Notes: generated from the letters alone by a model not told the origin. Positions 1-8,790 are shown, numbered from the stretch's first letter. The stretch: 64,000 bases of DNA from Sphingomonas kyeonggiensis (GCF_030812785.1 NZ_JAUSTJ010000001.1:1426001-1490000); one strand, 5' to 3'. Translations and numbers: made by a program.

Positions 1-966
1 GCGAAGAATATTCCCGCGAGCGATCCGGTGGCACGGCAGGTGATCGCCCGCGCCGATGCGGCGCTGGAGCGGGCGCCTGGCGCGATCCCCCAACTCCACA
101 CCGAAGGCACGCTGCCCGGCAAGGGCATCCGCGAGATCAGCCTCAAGGCCAAGCAGGACCAGCCGATCGTCATCGCGCTGGCGCTCGCCTGGCGGCTGAC
201 CGGCGACCGGCGCTATCTCGACCAGGCGGGCCGCTATCTGGAGAATTGGGCGGACGTCTACCAGATGTCGTTCAACCCGATCGACGAGACCGGCTTCGAT
301 GCGCTGATCCTCGCCACCGACCTGAGCGAGGACGACCTGCCGCCCGCGCTCAAGGCCAAGCTGGACGGCTTCTGGCGGAGGATGGCCAAGGGCTATCTCG
401 ATGCGATGGACGGCGCGCCGAAGAATTCCCACACCAACTGGCAGAGCCACCGCATCAAGCTGGCGACGATGGCGGCGTTCGAGGTCGGCGACGCGAAGCT
501 GATCGAGCGCGCCCGCGCGGCGTTCCGCAAGCAGGTGGCCGGCAATATCCGACCCGACGGATCGGTGTTCGACTTCTACGAGCGCGATGCGCTCCATTAT
601 GTCACCTATAATCTCGATCCGATGCTGATGGCCGCGCTTGCGGCGCAGGCGCATGACCAGGCCTGGTACGACTGGAAGAGCCCGACGGGATCGAGCCTGG
701 CGGGCGCGGTCAAATGGCTGGAGCCCTATGCGCTGGGCGAGAAGACCCATAGCGAGTTCGCCAATTCGAAGATCGCCTTCGACCGCGAGCGCGCGGCGGC
801 CGGGCAGAAGGAATATGCGCCGCATCCCTGGGATCCGGGCAATGCCGTGAACACCTACGCGCTCGCCGCGGCGATCACCGGCATCCCCTATCGCGACTTC
901 GCCGCCAAGCTTGCGGAACGCACCGGCCGCAAGCCGATCGACTGGGTAACGCTGATCGGGCGCTGA
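1..966 (+). CDS. Alginate lyase family polysaccharide lyase, 5' truncated by window edge
   Basis: The reading frame is open from the first base with no start before a GTG at position 28, so the true start lies outside the window. The protein looks like the all-alpha alginate lyase domain (Alginate_lyase, PF05426), which cleaves uronic-acid polysaccharides by beta-elimination in the periplasm. Counting from the GTG, an N-S-H-T-N-W motif lies at about residues 133-138 and resembles the Asn-His catalytic pair of A1-III lyases; R186 and H190-Y191 in E-R-D-A-L-H-Y fit the other catalytic positions. A signal peptide, if present, would be in the missing part. A small membrane-protein gene follows 38 bp downstream. 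Substrate cannot be read from sequence; alginate is the family default and other uronans are possible. Confidence 0.85.
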   Translation, partial: AKNIPASDPVARQVIARADAALERAPGAIPQLHTEGTLPGKGIREISLKAKQDQPIVIALALAWRLTGDRRYLDQAGRYLENWADVYQMSFNPIDETGFDALILATDLSEDDLPPALKAKLDGFWRRMAKGYLDAMDGAPKNSHTNWQSHRIKLATMAAFEVGDAKLIERARAAFRKQVAGNIRPDGSVFDFYERDALHYVTYNLDPMLMAALAAQAHDQAWYDWKSPTGSSLAGAVKWLEPYALGEKTHSEFANSKIAFDRERAAAGQKEYAPHPWDPGNAVNTYALAAAITGIPYRDFAAKLAERTGRKPIDWVTLIGR

Positions 967-1004
967 GCGGGAACCATCGGCGGGCGCCGCTGGTAGGAGC
1001 CTCC

Positions 1005-1190
1005 ATGGAACCGCAGGAATCGCCGCCGCTTACGCCTCGTCGCCGGCGCGGGCTGGTGCTCATCCCGATCATCATCCTCGCGCTGGTGGTGGTGATCTTC
1101 GTCGGCCTGAACCTGAGCCACTACAAGCAGGTGGAGCAGGGCGAGGCAGTCGGCAACGCATCGGGCGTGCCGGGGCCGGACAATCGCTGA
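1005..1190 (+). CDS. Small single-pass membrane protein, unknown function
   Basis: This 61-residue protein starts with a proline- and arginine-rich cytoplasmic segment (about residues 1-16), then has one strongly hydrophobic helix (about 17-35, rich in Val, Ile and Leu), and ends in a short polar tail. An AGGAG ribosome-binding site at 995-999 supports the ATG at 1005. It may be cotranscribed with the lyase gene upstream. It ends 6 bp before the convergent Crp/Fnr gene. No family is recognised. Confidence 0.6.
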   Translation: MEPQESPPLTPRRRRGLVLIPIIILALVVVIFVGLNLSHYKQVEQGEAVGNASGVPGPDNR

Positions 1191-1196
1191 CTTGGC

Positions 1197-1928
1197 CTAG
1201 CGGCGCGGGTGCATCGACAGCGATACGCGGAAGGGCGCCCAGCCGATCCGGCTGGCGAGCGCTTGCGGATCGGAGAGGACGAGATAGCCGGCGGCCCAGA
1301 GCGCCTCGTCGTCCTGCCGCATCGTCTTGACCACGCGGTTCACATGGACCGGGGTGAGCCCGGTCACGTCGGCGACCAGTTCCTGGGTGAGCGGATGCTC
1401 GAAGGCGTTGCCCCGAGTGAGGCCCGCCATCGACAGGCGCTCGAACAGCTCGAGGAAGAGATCCGCCAGCCGCTCGCTGGCGTTCATCCGGCCCAATCGG
1501 GTGATCTGGGCGAGGAGGAAGGCCTCGTCGAGCGCATGGCTGGTCGCATAGACGCATTCGAGCGAGGGGAAGTCCTGGGCGGACGGCGCCGAGCATATCT
1601 CCAGATCGGTCAGCGCCATGATCGTCGAGGTGGCGAGCGGCTGGGGCTGGTAGCAATGGCCGATCAGGTCGCCGGGGAGCAGCAGGCCCATGATCTGGCG
1701 GCGGCCATCGGGCAGGATGCGGATGCGCGCGGCCCAGCCCGACAGCAGGATCTGCGGCTCCATCACCGGCTTGCCCTCGGAGAGCAGCTCGTGTCGGACC
1801 GAGATACGGCGCGCGCGGCGTGCGGCCTCGTGCAGCGCGGCGCCAGCCGCTTCGTCGAACGTCCCCAATGCGGCCAGCCTGCGCAGGGCCGGGAGCGTGG
1901 GAGGCGGAGCAATGGCCGCCTGGCTCAT
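1197..1928 (-). CDS. Crp/Fnr family transcriptional regulator
   Basis: This 243-residue protein has an N-terminal cyclic-nucleotide-binding-like beta-roll (about residues 15-130, with G-L-L-L-P-G-D-L-I-G) and a C-terminal winged helix-turn-helix (about 150-215). The recognition-helix region reads T-Q-E-L-V-A-D-V-T-G-L-T-P-V-H-V-N-R, typical of Crp_2-type alphaproteobacterial regulators. No N-terminal cysteine cluster of the FNR iron-sulfur type is present, so direct oxygen sensing through a cluster is unlikely; the ligand is unknown. It stands alone, convergent with the upstream lyase genes and followed on its 5' side by a 485-bp stretch without a convincing gene. Confidence 0.9.
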   Translation of the reverse strand: MSQAAIAPPPTLPALRRLAALGTFDEAAGAALHEAARRARRISVRHELLSEGKPVMEPQILLSGWAARIRILPDGRRQIMGLLLPGDLIGHCYQPQPLATSTIMALTDLEICSAPSAQDFPSLECVYATSHALDEAFLLAQITRLGRMNASERLADLFLELFERLSMAGLTRGNAFEHPLTQELVADVTGLTPVHVNRVVKTMRQDDEALWAAGYLVLSDPQALASRIGWAPFRVSLSMHPRR

Positions 1929-2413
1929 GCGGCGGCTACCGGGGTGTGGCGCGGATGCCCGGTCGCGAGGGCGCGTACCGTTTCGAGGCCCTTTCCTGGC
2001 ATCTGCTCATCCCCCTTCCGCGCCCCGTGCCGCGATCCTGTCCTGCGGCAACGAACGTCCCCATTCCGCATCCCGAGCTGGCCAGGCAGTGCCTCGATCA
2101 GCCCGCGCCCAAAGCTTTGAGGTCCGGGCTGAACCGGGAGGGGGACGCCCTCTCGCGTCCATCTAGGGTCGAGCCGAGGCAGCGCACCACAACCCATGTT
2201 GGTGCTCCTGTTTATGTCGCGCTGCCGCCAGCGCGGCCTTGGCCGATCTTCGATCGCATTGGCAGCGAGACATTCGGACGCCGCACCTGCGGCTCTGCGC
2301 GAACCGGGCGCGCGCTTCGGCAGGCACCGATCGGGATCGGGCATCGTCGCCTGCCTTGCAGGCTCAACGCATGGTGCCTGGCTTTGGACCCATCAAGGTC
2401 CGGATGCGACCGA
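1929..2413. other. 485-bp stretch without a convincing gene
   Basis: Open frames here lack a ribosome-binding site, family motifs and the usual codon pattern. The stretch contains the promoter side of the minus-strand Crp/Fnr gene and the 3' side of the minus-strand amidotransferase gene. A small hairpin (GGACC at 2386-2390 paired with GGTCC at 2397-2401) follows the amidotransferase stop and could be a weak terminator. I see no other structure. Confidence 0.5.
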
Positions 2414-3124
2414 TCAGGCGGCCAGCGCCTCGCCGATCAGGCGGAAGAAGGCGCGACTGCCGGCCTGCTGCTCGACATGCCATTCGGGATGCCATTGCAC
2501 CGCCAGCACCGGCGCGCCGTTCGGGCGGGCGGAGAAGCCCTCGACCAGCCCGTCCTCGGGCGAAAGCGCCTCCACGTCGAGCCCGGTGCCGAGCCGGTCG
2601 ATGCCCTGACGGTGCACCGAATTGACCGCGAGCCGCGTCTCGCCGGTCGCGGCGGCGAGCACGCCGGTCTCGGTGAGCGTCACGTCATGGCCGTGGGTGA
2701 ACAGGCATTCGAACGGCCGGCTGTCATCCTCGAGATGATGGCCGTCGAGATCGCCACGCAGCGTGCCGCCGAACAGCACGTTTAGCTCCTGCAGCCCGCG
2801 GCAGATGCCGAACACCGGGCGACCGGCATCGATCATCGCCCCGGCCAGCGCCAGCGCAACCTCGTCGCGCTGCTCGTCGAGCGGCGTCTGGTCCCAGCTG
2901 CCGCCATAGCGATGCGCCGCGACGTTCGAGCGCGAGCCGGTGAGCAGCAACCCGTCCAGCCGGCGCGCGATCGACCGGGCGTCGAGCGTGTCGGCGAGCG
3001 CCGGCACCAGCAACACGGTCGCGTCGGACAATCTGGAAAGCGGCGAGATGAAGCGGCTCGCCACCGCCTGGATCGGCCGCTCCGAGACTTCGTTGCAGCA
3101 AAGCACGCCGATCAGCGGTTTCAT
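2414..3124 (-). CDS. Class I glutamine amidotransferase-like hydrolase, PuuD/gamma-glutamyl-GABA hydrolase family (Peptidase C26)
   Basis: The 236-residue protein has the class I amidotransferase fold of the Peptidase_C26 family, which hydrolyses gamma-glutamyl amide bonds. The nucleophile elbow G-I-C-R-G puts the catalytic cysteine at C108, and W-H-P-E-W supplies H212 and E214, so the triad is complete. It has no signal peptide and should be cytoplasmic. It is the last gene of a peroxiredoxin / serine acetyltransferase / amidotransferase operon and its ATG overlaps the acetyltransferase stop by 4 bp (ATGA), implying translational coupling. In that setting a thiol-related gamma-glutamyl substrate such as a glutathione-type compound is plausible, but this is inference; the family also acts on gamma-glutamyl-GABA. 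Confidence 0.88.
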   Translation of the reverse strand: MKPLIGVLCCNEVSERPIQAVASRFISPLSRLSDATVLLVPALADTLDARSIARRLDGLLLTGSRSNVAAHRYGGSWDQTPLDEQRDEVALALAGAMIDAGRPVFGICRGLQELNVLFGGTLRGDLDGHHLEDDSRPFECLFTHGHDVTLTETGVLAAATGETRLAVNSVHRQGIDRLGTGLDVEALSPEDGLVEGFSARPNGAPVLAVQWHPEWHVEQQAGSRAFFRLIGEALAA

Positions 3125-4092
3125 GCGCCATGCTCCGCCAGCCGGGCGCCGACATGATCCGCACCGCTGTCGTCGAGCCGCACCGCGCCGGGCTGCACGA
3201 CCACGCTGCCCGCGGGGACGTCGTCGAGCAGCCAGACATTGCCGCCGATCGTGCTGCCGCGCCCGATCGTCACCCGGCCGAGGATGGTGGCGCCGGCATA
3301 GACGATCACGTCGTCCTCGAGGATCGGGTGCCGGGCGAAGCGCTCGCGCGGGCCGGCCGGTGCCAGGCCGAGCGGGCTGCGGCCCCCAAGGGTAACATGC
3401 TGGTAGAGCCGCACGTTGCGGCCGATGATCGAAGTCTCGCCGATCACCACGCCGGTGCCGTGATCGATGAAGAAGCTGTGCCCGATCACCGCGCCCGGAT
3501 GGATGTCGATGCCGGTGCGGGCGTTGGCGAGCTCCGAGACGATCCGCGCGACGATCACGGCGCCGAGCGCATGAAGCTCGTGGGCGATGCGGTGATAGCG
3601 GATCGCCAGCGCGCCGGGATAGGAGACGAGGATCTCATCGACGCTGCGCGCGGCGGGATCGCCGACGAATGCCGCCTCGACATCGGCGTCGATCGCCGCG
3701 CGGATCTCCGGCAGGGTCGCGGCGAACAGGCGGACGATTGCCTCGGCCTGGTCGGGATCGAAGGGCTGGTCGGACTCGCGCTGCCAGTAATCGAGCTCGT
3801 TCCCGATCTCCTGGCCGAGCAGGCGGAATGCCTGGCCGAGATGCCCGGCGACGAAATCATCCTCGCGCGCCAGCCCGCCGCCAAAGCCGCCGAGCCGGGC
3901 GGGGAAGAGCGCCGCCGAAAGATGCTCCACCGCCTCCGCCAGCACGGCGGGGGAGGGGAAGCGCGTCACCGCATGGCGCCCGGCCTGGCGATCCCGCCAG
4001 GCCGAGCGCGCCGCATTGAGCGCGGATACCGCACCGGCGATCTCCGCCGAAAATGGCGACGAGAGAGGAGATGCCGTCACGGGTTCGCTCAA
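3121..4092 (-). CDS. Serine O-acetyltransferase, EpsC/SrpH type
   Basis: The enzyme acetylates L-serine with acetyl-CoA in the first committed step of cysteine synthesis. An N-terminal helical part (about residues 1-170) precedes a left-handed beta-helix with hexapeptide repeats (about 190-310), including I-D-I-H-P-G-A-V-I-G, F-F-I-D-H-G-T-G-V-V-I-G-E and Y-Q-H-V-T-L-G. The length of about 320 residues fits the long EpsC/SrpH subgroup rather than the 270-residue E. coli CysE. No ATG lies at the right place: a TTG at 4092 overlaps the peroxiredoxin stop (TTGA), and a GTG at 4080 is the alternative. I chose the TTG because of that coupling, also seen at 6326. The reading frame continues open upstream inside the peroxiredoxin gene, but that part is noncoding shadow. 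Confidence 0.88.
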   Translation of the reverse strand: MSEPVTASPLSSPFSAEIAGAVSALNAARSAWRDRQAGRHAVTRFPSPAVLAEAVEHLSAALFPARLGGFGGGLAREDDFVAGHLGQAFRLLGQEIGNELDYWQRESDQPFDPDQAEAIVRLFAATLPEIRAAIDADVEAAFVGDPAARSVDEILVSYPGALAIRYHRIAHELHALGAVIVARIVSELANARTGIDIHPGAVIGHSFFIDHGTGVVIGETSIIGRNVRLYQHVTLGGRSPLGLAPAGPRERFARHPILEDDVIVYAGATILGRVTIGRGSTIGGNVWLLDDVPAGSVVVQPGAVRLDDSGADHVGARLAEHGA

Positions 4093-4730
4093 TGCGCGAT
4101 GTCGGGCTGCGCCACGGTGCGCAGATAGGAAGTGTGCTCGGTCCAGCCGGCGGGGAAGAGCGCACGCGCCTCCTCGGCGCCGACCGAGGGGAGGATGATC
4201 ACGTCCTCGCCCCGCTGCCAGTCGGCCGGGGTGGCGACCTTGTGGTTGTCGGTCAGCTGCAGGCTGTCGATCGTGCGCAGAATCTCGTTGAAGTTGCGCC
4301 CGGTCGAGGCGGGATAGGTGAGGGTGAGGCGCACGCGCTTCTGCGGGTCGATCACGAAGACGGTGCGCACGGTCACCGTGTCCGAGGCATTGGGATGGAT
4401 CAGGCCGAGCAGCTCGGAGATGCGCCGGTCGACATCGGCGATCAGCGGGAAGTTGAGCGAGGAGCCTTGCGTGCGGGCGATGTCGTTCGCCCAGTCGAGA
4501 TGGCGGTCGACCGGATCGACCGACAGGCCGATCACCTTGACCCCGCGCCTGTCGAACTCGGGCTTGAGCCGGGCGACGGTGCCCAGCTCGGTGGTGCATA
4601 CCGGGGTGAAGTCGCGCGGGTGCGAGAAGAGCACGACCCAGTCCTTGCCCGCCCAATCGTAGAAATTGAGCGTGCCGAAGGTCGATTCCTGGGTGAAGTC
4701 GGGGACGGTATCGAAGAGCTTGAGCGACAT
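4089..4730 (-). CDS. Peroxiredoxin, 1-Cys Prx6 type
   Basis: The 213-residue protein reduces hydroperoxides. The AhpC/TSA domain carries the motif P-V-C-T-T-E with the peroxidatic cysteine at C45, preceded by H37 in S-H-P-R-D-F-T-P, and a C-terminal 1-cysPrx_C extension (about residues 155-210). No second conserved resolving cysteine is evident, as expected for 1-Cys enzymes, which need a thiol such as glutathione for recycling. It heads an operon whose second gene makes the cysteine precursor O-acetylserine, which links peroxide reduction to thiol supply. The stop overlaps the next gene's probable TTG start. Confidence 0.93.
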   Translation of the reverse strand: MSLKLFDTVPDFTQESTFGTLNFYDWAGKDWVVLFSHPRDFTPVCTTELGTVARLKPEFDRRGVKVIGLSVDPVDRHLDWANDIARTQGSSLNFPLIADVDRRISELLGLIHPNASDTVTVRTVFVIDPQKRVRLTLTYPASTGRNFNEILRTIDSLQLTDNHKVATPADWQRGEDVIILPSVGAEEARALFPAGWTEHTSYLRTVAQPDIAH

Positions 4731-4900
4731 CGGGTCACCTTTGGCTGGGAGTCTCAGGCCGGTTTATGGGCGCTAGAATATCCCACTGAATTGGTAGGTG
4801 AATAAACAAATGCTTCTGCGGGGGCATGGCGAAACTAGGCTGTGGATAGCGCGTCGCCGGCACTGGACAGCCGCCGCGCCGGCTGGCTACGGGCCGCCAA

Positions 4901-5101
4901 ATGCCTGTCATTGCCACCGTCATGAATTCGACCACCGGTCAGCCGATCCAGAAGATGAGCTTCGGCCGCATGCCCAAGCCCTGGGCCTCGTTCAATCTCG
5001 AGACCGGCGAGCTGGTCGCGATCGACCGCGTCGATATCGGCAAGCCCGCGCCCGGCAAGGTGGTGGTGCCGGTGCACGTCTGGGTCACGCCTAAGAAATA
5101 G
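4901..5101 (+). CDS. Small conserved-looking hypothetical protein
   Basis: A 66-residue frame with GC-rich third codon positions and ordinary amino-acid composition, which argues that it is translated. There is no signal peptide, membrane helix or recognised motif; it is basic and ends in P-K-K. No clear Shine-Dalgarno sequence precedes the ATG at 4901, and a second ATG at 4922 is possible. Its last 11 bases overlap the 3' end of the convergent sugar transporter gene. It faces away from the peroxiredoxin operon. Function unknown. Confidence 0.5.
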   Translation: MPVIATVMNSTTGQPIQKMSFGRMPKPWASFNLETGELVAIDRVDIGKPAPGKVVVPVHVWVTPKK

Positions 5102-6326
5102 CCTGGCGCCCCGCCGCCCGGGCAAAGCCCAGGATGTAGAGATAGGCGAGGGCCGGCACTGCGAAGGCCCAGCCGAGCCCCGCTGCGTCGGCGATTCCGC
5201 CGGCGAGCAGCGGCAGCGCCGCGCCCGGGCCGACCGCGAGGATGAGCAGCCCCGAGGTCGCCGCGGCCGGTGTGCCCGAACGCTCGAGTGTCAGCGCGAA
5301 GATCGTCGGGAACATGATCGAGTTGCACAGCCCCACGGCGAGCAGGCACCAGGCGCTGGCCGGTCCCGGCAATGCCAGCGAGGCGAGGCAGAGCGCTGCT
5401 GCGGCGGCGCCGGCAAGCGCGAGCAGGCGCGGTGCGGGCACGAAGCGAAGCAGCCAGCTGCCGAGGAACCGCCCCGCCAGCGAGCCGCCCCAATAGAGAT
5501 TGGCGACCCGGGCGCCGGCTGCGTCGAGTGGCAGGCCCAGCGTGTCGACCTGGGCAAGATAGAGGATCAGCGTGCTGCCGATCGTCACCTCCGCTCCGAC
5601 ATAGAGCGCGATGCCGAGCGCACCGAGCAATGCCCAGCGCGAGCGCAGCGCGGCGAGGGCGCCGCCGGCGGCGGGCGGCTCGGGGATATGCGCGGCGGCG
5701 ATGCTGCGGCGGGCGAGGAGCGACAGCAGGGCGAGGCCGGCGAGCAGTAGCGCCATGACCAGATATGCCTGGGCCATCGCGTCGATGCCGGCGGCACGTT
5801 CGGCGGCGGAGCGGATCGGCGCGGCCGACTGGAACACCGGCCCGGCCAGCACGAAGCGCGCGCCGAAATGGACGCCGCAGACGACGCCGAGGGCGTTGAA
5901 CGAATGGGCGAGGGTGAGCCGATAATGGCTATGCTCGGGCGGGCCGAGTGCGGCGGCGAGCGGATTGGCGGCGACCTGGAGCAGGGTGACGCCGCTCGCC
6001 AGCACGAAGATCGCGCCAAGCACCAGGGCGAAGTCGGGCAGCCAGCGTATGCCCTGCATCGCCAGGCACCCCGCCGCCATCCCGGCCAGCGCCAGCCAGA
6101 TCGTCTGCACCGCGCCGGCCCGGGCGAGCAATGAAGCGGCGGGGAGCGACAACAGCGCGAAGGCGAGGAACGAAGCGATCTGGGTGAGCAGCGCCTCGGT
6201 ATAGCTCAGCCCGAACACCCGCCTCGCCGCGGCGATCAGCGGATCGTTGTTCGCGCAGATGAACCCCCAGCCGAAGAACAGCGCCGTGACGCTGGCAAAG
6301 GCGAAGCGGGCCGGGCGTGCGCTCAA
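5091..6326 (-). CDS. MFS sugar transporter, FucP/GluP-like
   Basis: The 411-residue protein has about 12 hydrophobic helices and the N-terminal F-F-G-W-G-F-I-C-A-N-N-D-P signature of the fucose/glucose/galactose:H+ symporter group (FGHS), which sits in the inner membrane. The start is taken as a TTG at 6326 that overlaps the GH30 stop codon (TTGA); this leaves a natural short cytoplasmic N-terminus before helix 1. It would import the monosaccharide released by the GH30 enzyme encoded just upstream and by the GH3 enzyme in the same locus, probably glucose. The 3' end overlaps a small convergent gene by 11 bp. Confidence 0.85.
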   Translation of the reverse strand: MSARPARFAFASVTALFFGWGFICANNDPLIAAARRVFGLSYTEALLTQIASFLAFALLSLPAASLLARAGAVQTIWLALAGMAAGCLAMQGIRWLPDFALVLGAIFVLASGVTLLQVAANPLAAALGPPEHSHYRLTLAHSFNALGVVCGVHFGARFVLAGPVFQSAAPIRSAAERAAGIDAMAQAYLVMALLLAGLALLSLLARRSIAAAHIPEPPAAGGALAALRSRWALLGALGIALYVGAEVTIGSTLILYLAQVDTLGLPLDAAGARVANLYWGGSLAGRFLGSWLLRFVPAPRLLALAGAAAAALCLASLALPGPASAWCLLAVGLCNSIMFPTIFALTLERSGTPAAATSGLLILAVGPGAALPLLAGGIADAAGLGWAFAVPALAYLYILGFARAAGRQAIS

Positions 6327-7723
6327 CGCGGCTTGCGCCACCGGAAGGTCGCGGCGCCCTGCGCGGCGAGGCGATAGGCGAAGTGGTTGCCCTCGGCCGA
6401 GACGGTGAGGTCGCGCGCCTGCTTGCCGGCATTGAAGGCGATCAGCACGCGGGTGCCGTCGGGATTGGCATAGGCGACGGTCTCGATCCCGCCCGGCTCG
6501 CTGGTCGCCGCGATCCGCGTGGCGTCGGGGCGGACGAAGCGCGAGGCCTGGCCGAGGGCATAATATTCGGGATTGCGGGTGATCGCGCCGGTCCTGCTGT
6601 CGATCGTCACCACGCCGCGGCAATCGCCGCAGCCGCCGAGATGCGGCCCGTGATTCTCGTCGAGCGCGAGGTTCCACATCAGCACGCCGCGCGCCCAGTT
6701 GAGGGGGGCGCCCATCACCAGGGTGCGCAGCGTCCAGCTCCAGCTGTCCGCCCAGGCGCCGGACCAGTTGCCGCCCGAGCATTCGGTGAAGAACACGTCC
6801 TTGCCGGGATAGGCCTCGCGCACCTTGGTCTGCGCCGAGACGTCACCGCCATAGCAGTGCCAGGCGACCCCCGCGACATGGCGGTTGGCGGCCGGATCGG
6901 CGAGGACGCCGAGCGGATGCTCGGGTTTATCCCAGTTATGGTCCCAGTCGAGGATGCGGGTCTTCAGCCCCAGTCGCGCGAATTCGGGGCCGACATGGTC
7001 GCCGATGATCCGCGCGCGTTGGGCGGCGCTCAGGCGCATGCCGGGATAATTGTCCGGCTCGAAATCGGGCTCGTTCTGGATGCTGAGATAGTCGATCGGC
7101 CCGATCGCGGCGCTGAAGCCCTGCACCGTCCGGCCGAGATAGCGGGCGAAGGGGGCATAGGCTTGCTCCTTGAGCGTGCCCTTCACCAGCGAGTCGGTCG
7201 ATTTCATCCAGCCCGGCGCGCTCCACGGCGAGATCATCACCGCGAGCTTGGGATTGATCGCCCGGGCGGCGCGGGCGGTGGGGAGGACATCCTGCCGCGC
7301 GGGCGCGATCGAGAAATGGGCGAGGGCGGGATCGGCCGCGCCCTTGGGCATGTCGTCATAGCTGTAATGGCTGCGCGAGAAGTCCGAGGCGCCGACGGTC
7401 AGCCGGGTGAAGGCGAAGCCCAGGCCTTCGCTGCCGAACAGCTCGCGGAGCAATGCGGTGCGCTGGCGGGGGCTCAGCTTGCGCTGGATCAGATATGCCG
7501 AGGCATCGGTGATCGCGGCGCCGAAGCCGACCATCTTCTGGTAGCGCTTCGCCGGATCGACCGCGATCGCGCCGGTGGCGCCGCGCTCGAGCGGGACCGG
7601 GGCCTGCCGGGCGAGCAATGCCGACTTGTCGGGCAAGGTGAGCCAGACCTCGACCTGCGGCCGGGGCGCGGGCGCCGCGGCGGTGGCGGCGAGGAGGGCA
7701 AGGGCGGGCAGCAAGCGCATCAT
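6323..7723 (-). CDS. Glycoside hydrolase family 30, glucosylceramidase/beta-glucanase-like
   Basis: This 466-residue secreted enzyme has a short signal peptide (about residues 1-17) and a GH30 barrel plus beta-side domain. The catalytic acid/base is E218 in S-I-Q-N-E-P-D and the nucleophile is E314 in F-F-T-E-C-S-G; S-P-W-S-A-P-G-W-M-K is also typical. The family retains configuration and includes glucosylceramidases and beta-1,6-glucanases, so the product is probably glucose. It is translationally coupled to the FucP-like transporter gene. The ATG at 7723 is followed by a second ATG. The divergent cupin gene starts 80 bp away, so the two probably share a promoter region. Confidence 0.93.
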   Translation of the reverse strand: MMRLLPALALLAATAAAPAPRPQVEVWLTLPDKSALLARQAPVPLERGATGAIAVDPAKRYQKMVGFGAAITDASAYLIQRKLSPRQRTALLRELFGSEGLGFAFTRLTVGASDFSRSHYSYDDMPKGAADPALAHFSIAPARQDVLPTARAARAINPKLAVMISPWSAPGWMKSTDSLVKGTLKEQAYAPFARYLGRTVQGFSAAIGPIDYLSIQNEPDFEPDNYPGMRLSAAQRARIIGDHVGPEFARLGLKTRILDWDHNWDKPEHPLGVLADPAANRHVAGVAWHCYGGDVSAQTKVREAYPGKDVFFTECSGGNWSGAWADSWSWTLRTLVMGAPLNWARGVLMWNLALDENHGPHLGGCGDCRGVVTIDSRTGAITRNPEYYALGQASRFVRPDATRIAATSEPGGIETVAYANPDGTRVLIAFNAGKQARDLTVSAEGNHFAYRLAAQGAATFRWRKPR

Positions 7724-7803
7724 TTCTCTCCTCGGCAGGGCGTCGGCAAGGGGGTGGTGCGTGCATCGACGCAGGGAAATCGGGCTGTTAGGCTTGAGCG
7801 ATC

Positions 7804-8790
7804 ATGACACCCATCCGCATCCGGCACGACGTCACGCCCGAAGCCTTTCAGGAGATCCGCGCGGCCGGCGAGCCAGTGGTGATGCAGGGACTGGCGGCGG
7901 ACTGGCCGCTGGTGCGCGCTGCCGACGCCGCCGACTTTCTGCGCGGGCTCGCCTTGCCCGGGGCGGTGCACTTCATGCGCGCGCCGCCCGAGGTCGATGG
8001 GCGCATGCATTACGGCGCGACGATCGGCTCGCGCAATTTCACTCGCGAGGAGGCGAGCTTCTCCGGCTTTCTCGATCTGCTCGCTGAGCAGGCCGGGAAG
8101 GAACGGCCGGACGCCATCGCCTTGCAGGGGCTGCCCGCGCCGCAGCTGATGCCCGGCTTTGCCGAGGCGCATCCGATGGCCCTCGTCCCCGGCGTCTCGC
8201 CGCGGCTGTGGATCGGCAATGCCGCCAAGGTCGCGATCCATCACGACCCGACCGAGAACATTGCCGTGGTCGGGGCCGGCCGCCGCCGCTTCACTTTGTT
8301 CGCGCCCGACCAGGTGGGCAATCTCTACATGGGCCCGTTCGACCCGACCCCGGCGGGCGTGCAGGTGAGCATGGTCCATCTGACCGCGCCCGATCTCGAA
8401 CGCTATCCGCGCTTCGCCGCGGCGATGGCGGCGGCGCGGGTCGCCGAGCTCGATCCGGGCGACGCGCTCTACATCCCCTATCAATGGTACCACCATGTCG
8501 AGGCGCTCGACCGGTTCAACGTGCTGGTGAACTATTGGTGGGACCCGGTCGCCGACGCCTCGCCCTGGGAGGCGATGATGCACGGCTTCGTCAGCCTGCG
8601 GAGCCTGCCGCCCGACCAGCGCCGCGCCTGGCGGGCGATGTTCGACCGCTATGTCTTCCTGACCGACGGCGATCCGGGCGCCCACCTGCCGCCCGAGGCG
8701 CGCGGGGTGCTCGGCGCGACGTCGCCCCAGGCGATCGCGCAGATGCGGGCGATGCTGTTCGACGGGCTGCGGAAGCGGTTGGGGCGGTAG
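7804..8790 (+). CDS. Cupin-like JmjC-domain protein (Cupin_8)
   Basis: The 328-residue cytoplasmic protein belongs to the Cupin_8/JmjC-like family of Fe(II)/2-oxoglutarate oxygenase folds. The metal-binding facial triad is visible as H146 or H147 and D148 in I-H-H-D-P and H230 in W-Y-H-H-V, with P-G-D-A-L-Y-I-P just before. It is the only plus-strand gene in the locus, divergent from the GH30 gene and convergent with the halogenase. Cupin_8 proteins are repeatedly found beside tryptophan-halogenase-like genes and TonB receptors in sphingomonads and Caulobacter. The substrate is unknown; hydroxylation of a protein or small metabolite is the family expectation. Confidence 0.88.
   Translation: MTPIRIRHDVTPEAFQEIRAAGEPVVMQGLAADWPLVRAADAADFLRGLALPGAVHFMRAPPEVDGRMHYGATIGSRNFTREEASFSGFLDLLAEQAGKERPDAIALQGLPAPQLMPGFAEAHPMALVPGVSPRLWIGNAAKVAIHHDPTENIAVVGAGRRRFTLFAPDQVGNLYMGPFDPTPAGVQVSMVHLTAPDLERYPRFAAAMAAARVAELDPGDALYIPYQWYHHVEALDRFNVLVNYWWDPVADASPWEAMMHGFVSLRSLPPDQRRAWRAMFDRYVFLTDGDPGAHLPPEARGVLGATSPQAIAQMRAMLFDGLRKRLGR

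Noticed and set aside
4093..4656. Extension of the acetyltransferase frame into the peroxiredoxin gene, suggesting a fused protein
   Set aside because: The extension is antiparallel to no domain, is Arg/Pro-rich and overlaps the well-defined peroxiredoxin gene in another frame.
4735..4935. A 66-codon minus-strand frame upstream of the peroxiredoxin gene
   Set aside because: It covers the peroxiredoxin promoter region, has an unusual codon pattern and no ribosome-binding site.
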